Assembly (NCBI GenBank): GCA_029062865.1
Contig: JAIDPG010000291.1
Location: forward strand, 1-8,579
Reading direction: 5' to 3'
Origin: Oscillospiraceae bacterium
GTDB lineage: Bacteria; Bacillota; Clostridia; Oscillospirales; Ruminococcaceae
Length of the DNA stretch: 8,579 nucleotides
The first letter of the stretch is position 1. Every line of letters begins with the position of its first letter. The position numbers and the translations under genes are program-made. The notes beneath the pieces are model-generated. The model was not told the DNA's origin and made no database searches. It saw only the letters and a list, made by a program, of their open reading frames with translations. Shown here piece by piece: positions 5,761 to 8,579 of the stretch.

Positions 5761-6527
5761 TTTGAGTAAATAGGTTCAACGCCCTCGGCGGCAAGCTTAC
5801 CGAAGTCGGAATCAAACAGCACGATATGAAGCTGCTTGTCGCCGAGAAGGTCTCTTGCAGCGTTGCCGAGCTCCTGGAAAACGCCCGAGCGGTCGCCTTC
5901 AACGTCAACCACCGCGATAAAGCCGTCCCTGCCCTCGAGATTTATCCCGCGCAGCCGGATCGTCTTGATTTTGGGCTGATTTTTCGCCGCAGCTATGAGC
6001 TTATCCCGAAGCTCGTCCGAGCTCAGCTCGATAAACTCGTATCTTGAATCGCTTGTGATAGTGTGGCTTGCATAGCCGTTAAGAATCAGCGACTTGCGCT
6101 CGTACCACTGCAGCACGAGACGCCTGTCGACCATCCAGTTGTCCGAGAACGGATTTACCGCGATACCGCCCATTGCGTCGTTATTCTTGATAAGCTCCGC
6201 GTAGCCGTCGTACGTCATGTGAACCGTGTCCGTTTTCCCGAGCTCTTCCCACGTCTCCAGATCCTCGCTGGACGTGAACACCGGGAAGTACCGCACTCCC
6301 TGCGGGCTTTGTATCAGCCGGAACGTCACCGCCTGCTCGTCGCCGGAGCTCTCCCCAAGCTGCACGGGCGCGATAAACGTAGTGTTCATAACAAGCTCCG
6401 CGATGATTTGGCTCGTAAGCTCGGTCATCGCCGCCTCGTCGTCCTTGTTGATAGTTTTGCGCTTCGCAAAAAGCTCCGAGATAGGCTGTTTGTCTAACTT
6501 TTCATTGGTGTGCAATTCGTATTCCAT
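5757..6527 (-). CDS. SseB-domain protein
   Basis: The product has 256 aa from ATG 6527, with AAAGGGG ten bases upstream. Residues about 35-138 match the SseB N-terminal domain: FIAPVQ (51-56), FRLIQSPQGVRYFPVFTSSEDLETWE (69-94), a MTYDGYAELIKNND helix (104-117) and the GIAVNPFSDNWMVDR signature (121-135). Residues about 165-253 fit the SseB C-terminal domain, with IRLRGI, DGFIAVVDVEGD and a late LHIVLFDSDFGKLA strand/helix. SseB was named for enhanced serine sensitivity in Escherichia coli; its molecular role is not settled, and related domains occur in secretion- and signalling-linked proteins. It is predicted to be soluble and cytosolic. It lies downstream of the vWA/PP2C pair but behind 299 bases of repeats, so co-transcription is uncertain. 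Only a weak TATAAA, without a good -35, precedes it. Confidence 0.85.
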   Translation of the reverse strand: MEYELHTNEKLDKQPISELFAKRKTINKDDEAAMTELTSQIIAELVMNTTFIAPVQLGESSGDEQAVTFRLIQSPQGVRYFPVFTSSEDLETWEELGKTDTVHMTYDGYAELIKNNDAMGGIAVNPFSDNWMVDRRLVLQWYERKSLILNGYASHTITSDSRYEFIELSSDELRDKLIAAAKNQPKIKTIRLRGINLEGRDGFIAVVDVEGDRSGVFQELGNAARDLLGDKQLHIVLFDSDFGKLAAEGVEPIYSK

Positions 6528-6826
6528 AGCTTTAATTCCCCTTTCTGGTTTTTAATGATTTATAATGCGGTCTTGTAGCTTTATTTTAAAGTCGCGCTGA
6601 TTGGCTCGCGACGCGCTATAATGCCGTTCTCTTACACTAATCTCCTCCGGATTTAAAAGTCGCGAAAAACCGGCTCACTTCGCTTCGCTCCGTTTGCCTA
6701 GCCGCCTGCAAATGCTCCGTTCCGCTTCGCTTCACTCCACTTTAGTAGGCGCTTTTTTCGCGACATGGGTCTGAAGTTGAGCTGATTGGCTCGCGACGCG
6801 CCTTTAATGCGCTTCGGAAGTGTTGA
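6528..6826. repeat. repeat-rich intergenic region with direct and inverted repeats
   Basis: No gene is visible in these 299 bases. A 21-bp direct repeat beginning GCTGATTGGCTCGCGAC occurs exactly at 6596-6616 and 6781-6801, with weaker similarity either side. Between the copies GTCGCGAAAAA (6659-6669) and TTTTTCGCGAC (6754-6764) form an exact 11-bp inverted repeat. Inside that loop CTTCGCTTCGCTCC (6678-6691) recurs as CTTCGCTTCACTCC (6725-6738). The hexamer GTCGCG or its complement appears five times (6591, 6607, 6659, 6759, 6792). The layout suggests a small non-autonomous repeat element or an RNA structure. Confidence 0.75.
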
Positions 6827-7615
6827 CTATATCACGGTGATTGCCGCAATCGAAATATCATCTCTGCTACCGTATTTCGATCGCGTTTTCAGATGCTCCT
6901 CCAGCGGTCTTGTCGCGCCCGTTTCCACCGAGCTCAGCACGCGCCTGCCGAATTTCAGGTAATCCGCGACATTCACGAATGAGTTTATCAAGCCGTCGCT
7001 CGACAGCATCACCCCGGAGAAGTTCTCCTCGGTATAAAAAAACCTGAAATTGTCAATGGCGTCGTTGTCGCAAAGCGAGGTCGTGAGGTTTCCGACGAGC
7101 TTCGCGTCCTCGGGCATCGGGGAGATCATCTCGCTGTTAAGCATCGCGCAGAAATCCCCGTCACCGATTTGCAGCCCGAAGCACCCGCCCTCGAACATAC
7201 ACGCAACGATAAGCGTCGCGCCGTACATTACCTCATTGGCGATCCCGCCGAATTTTTCGTTTATCCCGCGCTCCTGCTCATTCAGAGGGAGCAAGCGGAT
7301 ATGCGCGGCGATCTCGCTGTTCCAGCCGCAGATCATATTCCCCGCGATACGCCGCGCCGCGTTGTGCTCGCCGCGCTTGAATATCTCGGCAAAACCGCCG
7401 TTTCGCTCGTTGAAGTCGCAAAGTGACCGAATTGCGACACGCGTCGCCATTTCGCTCCCCGCCGCCGACCGGAAGTGCTTGGCGCTTCCGTGCCCGTCCG
7501 CGACAGCCGCCGCGGCGAAGTTGTCCGAAATATAAACCCGCGCGCTGTCCTGGCAGCCGGAGCCGTCCTCCTCGTGAGAAGCCCCTCGGACGGCGATATT
7601 TATCCCCTTATACAT
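6827..7615 (-). CDS. PP2C-family Ser/Thr protein phosphatase (TerY-P-like)
   Basis: The product is 262 aa and predicted cytosolic. PP2C metal-site motifs appear in order: CQDS (21-24), VADGHGSAKH (38-47), YGATLIV (131-137), QIGDGDF (149-155), SSDGL (205-209) and SRDDIS (250-255). The aspartates D23, D40, D207 and D252 are the expected ligands for the two Mn/Mg ions that hydrolyse phospho-Ser/Thr. It is the PP2C_2-like subtype often encoded beside vWA proteins. The vWA gene lies 110 bases upstream on the same strand, matching the vWA/PP2C part of the TerY-P triad, in which a protein kinase is the third member. The ATG is preceded by GGGGG with seven bases spacing, and upstream of that by a nested-hairpin repeat. 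No terminator is obvious after the TAG stop. Confidence 0.92.
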   Translation of the reverse strand: MYKGINIAVRGASHEEDGSGCQDSARVYISDNFAAAAVADGHGSAKHFRSAAGSEMATRVAIRSLCDFNERNGGFAEIFKRGEHNAARRIAGNMICGWNSEIAAHIRLLPLNEQERGINEKFGGIANEVMYGATLIVACMFEGGCFGLQIGDGDFCAMLNSEMISPMPEDAKLVGNLTTSLCDNDAIDNFRFFYTEENFSGVMLSSDGLINSFVNVADYLKFGRRVLSSVETGATRPLEEHLKTRSKYGSRDDISIAAITVI

Positions 7616-7626
7616 ATGTTCCCCCG

Positions 7627-7724
7627 ATAGTTGCTAGAAAATAGCAGCCGGTAGCCGGTTCTTGGGATCGAGGTGCTTACCCGCTCAAATAACTGGCTAC
7701 TAATCGCTATAAAACTAACAACTA
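7627..7724. repeat. nested-hairpin intergenic element, copy 2
   Basis: The outer ends TAGTTGCTAG (7628-7637) and CTAACAACTA (7715-7724) pair with one mismatch. Inside, ATAGC (7641-7645) pairs with GCTAT (7706-7710) and GTAGCCGGTT (7651-7660) pairs with AACTGGCTAC (7691-7700) with one wobble, separated by a five-by-five internal loop. The ends match those of the element at 5137-5218, and both elements sit directly beside a G-run ribosome site. Confidence 0.7.
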
Positions 7725-7725
7725 C

Positions 7726-8463
7726 TTACCATCCCTCTTCAATATCCGCGTTGATCTCATCGCTGTCGGCGAATTCTCTGATTTGCTCCGCGGCGTTCTC
7801 CTGCTTGGACTTGAAATCCTCCTCCGTCTCGGCAAGGCGCATTGAGCGGCTGCCGATCTGGCTGCTTGTGACAGCGACGAACTTTACGAGCTTCGCGAGC
7901 GCTTCTCCGTTGTGCGCGGTAACAACGCTGTCGGGATTTCCCGTAAATCTTGACAGAATATCGTGATCCGCGTCCTCGCCGATAGCCACCGCCGCCTTAA
8001 TTCCCGCGGCGTACCAGCGGTTCTTGCGAAGCTCCTCTAAACCCTTTTCAAAGTTATCCGTCGGATAGCCGTCGGACATAAGTATCATAACCGGCGCGAA
8101 CGACAGCGACGGGCTGCTCATAAACGAGCTTCTCGAAAGCTTCGCCGCAAGCTCGGTGAACGCGCTGCCGAGGTCGGTGACGTTCTCCGCGTCTATCGGC
8201 GTCCACTCGAATTCGTCCACAGAGATAGGCTCCTCGTACATCCACGAGCTTCCGCCCGAGAACTTCAGCACGGCGATCTTGATATCCGCATCAGCGCCGC
8301 CTATGCCGCGTATTTCGGGCACGAGCTCCTCCATTACGGAATTAACCGTCCCGATTTTCGCGCCGTTCATACTGCCCGAGCAGTCGATAAGAAAGAACAG
8401 CACCATAGATTTCTTCGCGATTTCCTCCGCGTCGTCAAACGGATTTATGGGTTTTTCAGCCAT
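7726..8463 (-). CDS. TerY-like von Willebrand factor A domain protein
   Basis: The product has 245 aa. A vWA domain covers about residues 19-200, with an intact metal-ion-dependent adhesion site: D27-x-S29-x-S31 in FLIDCSGSMNG, T96 in VTDLGSAFTEL, and D131 in MILMSDGYPTD. The fold pattern, soluble nature and length resemble TerY, the cytosolic vWA protein of tellurite/stress-response loci, which is thought to act as an assembly scaffold and often pairs with a PP2C phosphatase and a kinase. The C-terminal 45 residues are charged and probably helical (LAETEEDFKSKQENAAEQIREFAD). The ATG at 8463 follows AGGAGG by eight bases, an excellent ribosome site. The PP2C gene follows after 110 bases. The upstream side ends at adapter sequence, so any earlier operon gene is lost. 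Confidence 0.92.
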   Translation of the reverse strand: MAEKPINPFDDAEEIAKKSMVLFFLIDCSGSMNGAKIGTVNSVMEELVPEIRGIGGADADIKIAVLKFSGGSSWMYEEPISVDEFEWTPIDAENVTDLGSAFTELAAKLSRSSFMSSPSLSFAPVMILMSDGYPTDNFEKGLEELRKNRWYAAGIKAAVAIGEDADHDILSRFTGNPDSVVTAHNGEALAKLVKFVAVTSSQIGSRSMRLAETEEDFKSKQENAAEQIREFADSDEINADIEEGW

Positions 8464-8541
8464 TTTTATATCCTCCTAATTGAGTTTCAAGATTACAGTT
8501 TGCGGTTTTATCCGCATTTAAATATAAGCACTCTATATATT
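8464..8541 (-). promoter_or_regulatory. leader region of the vWA gene
   Basis: The last genomic stretch holds AGGAGG (8472-8477 on the complement) and a small hairpin TGCGG-TTTTAT-CCGCA (8501-8516). An AT-rich stretch (8517-8541) contains TATATT/TATAAT-like hexamers, but no -35/-10 pair could be assigned before the genomic sequence ends. Confidence 0.35.
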
Positions 8542-8579
8542 ATGTCTCTTATACAAATCTGACGCTGCAGACGAATTAA
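8542..8579. other. Nextera/Tn5 sequencing adapter at the contig end (artefact)
   Basis: Bases 8542-8574 align without gaps to the 33-base reverse complement of the Nextera read-1 transposase adapter. That sequence is the Tn5 mosaic end CTGTCTCTTATACACATCT followed by GACGCTGCCGACGA. There are only three differences (8542, 8556 and 8569), all with A where the adapter has C. The final five bases ATTAA would be the start of the i5 index. Only the first 19 bases could come from Tn5; the rest is synthetic. Confidence 0.93.

Noticed and set aside
6617..6622. TATAAT on the plus strand in the first 21-bp repeat flank
   Set aside because: No -35 element at usable distance and no plus-strand gene downstream; the second repeat copy does not keep the hexamer.
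6678..6738. CRISPR-like repeat
   Set aside because: The repeat units are only 14 bp, occur twice and have no regular spacers or nearby cas genes.
6528..6826. Remnant of a TerY-P kinase gene or a small RNA gene in the large gap
   Set aside because: Translating the gap by eye shows no kinase motifs and only short frames; the content is explained by repeats, and no promoter-terminator pair for an RNA gene was found.
7423..7644. Plus-strand Pro/Arg-rich frames opposite the PP2C gene
   Set aside because: They mirror the PP2C coding strand, lack ribosome sites and show no domain.
8542..8560. A genuine Tn5-type transposon end at the right edge
   Set aside because: The match continues past the 19-bp mosaic end into the synthetic Nextera tail (GACGCTGC.GACGA), which no natural Tn5 carries, and it sits exactly at the sequence end.

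Overview
The window reads as accessory or housekeeping sequence from an uncultured member of Clostridia, probably Oscillospiraceae/Ruminococcaceae-like. This is inferred from Gram-positive style AGGAGG ribosome sites, sigma-A promoter elements, bidirectional GC-hairpin/T-run terminators, a clostridial-type 71-aa four-cysteine protein, and a TerY-like vWA plus PP2C gene pair. GC content is moderate, slightly above half by eye. No rRNA, tRNA, CRISPR array, integrase or transposase was seen.

Layout. Plus strand, 1-3832: a CPBP membrane protease cut by the left edge, a 135-aa protein of unknown function and a GNAT acetyltransferase form a tight three-gene run. A 40-aa Cys/Arg-rich mini-protein follows, then an intrinsic terminator, and immediately after it a 739-aa Lhr-like DEVH-box helicase. 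A GC-rich terminator at 3836-3864 separates these genes from the minus-strand block. Minus strand, 8463 down to 3869: a vWA protein, a PP2C-type phosphatase, an SseB-domain protein, a small four-cysteine protein with its own extended -10 promoter, and two four-helix membrane proteins with Pro/Gln/Tyr-rich tails.

How the genes may fit together. The vWA and PP2C genes match two members of the TerY-P phospho-signalling triad (vWA, PP2C, Ser/Thr kinase). No kinase is visible. The two tailed membrane proteins form an operon. The helicase has no recognisable defence partner next to it.

Non-coding structure is the most unusual part. Two related nested-hairpin elements with TAGTTG(T/C)TAG ends sit directly upstream of two minus-strand start codons. 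The 300-bp gap between the SseB and PP2C genes holds a composite of direct and inverted repeats. Two terminators carry the very stable GCGAAGC hairpin tip. The last 38 bases (8542-8579) are not genomic: they match the Nextera/Tn5 sequencing adapter with three C-to-A differences, so the right edge is a contig end with adapter read-through. I do not see convincing evidence for a wholly new biological system.
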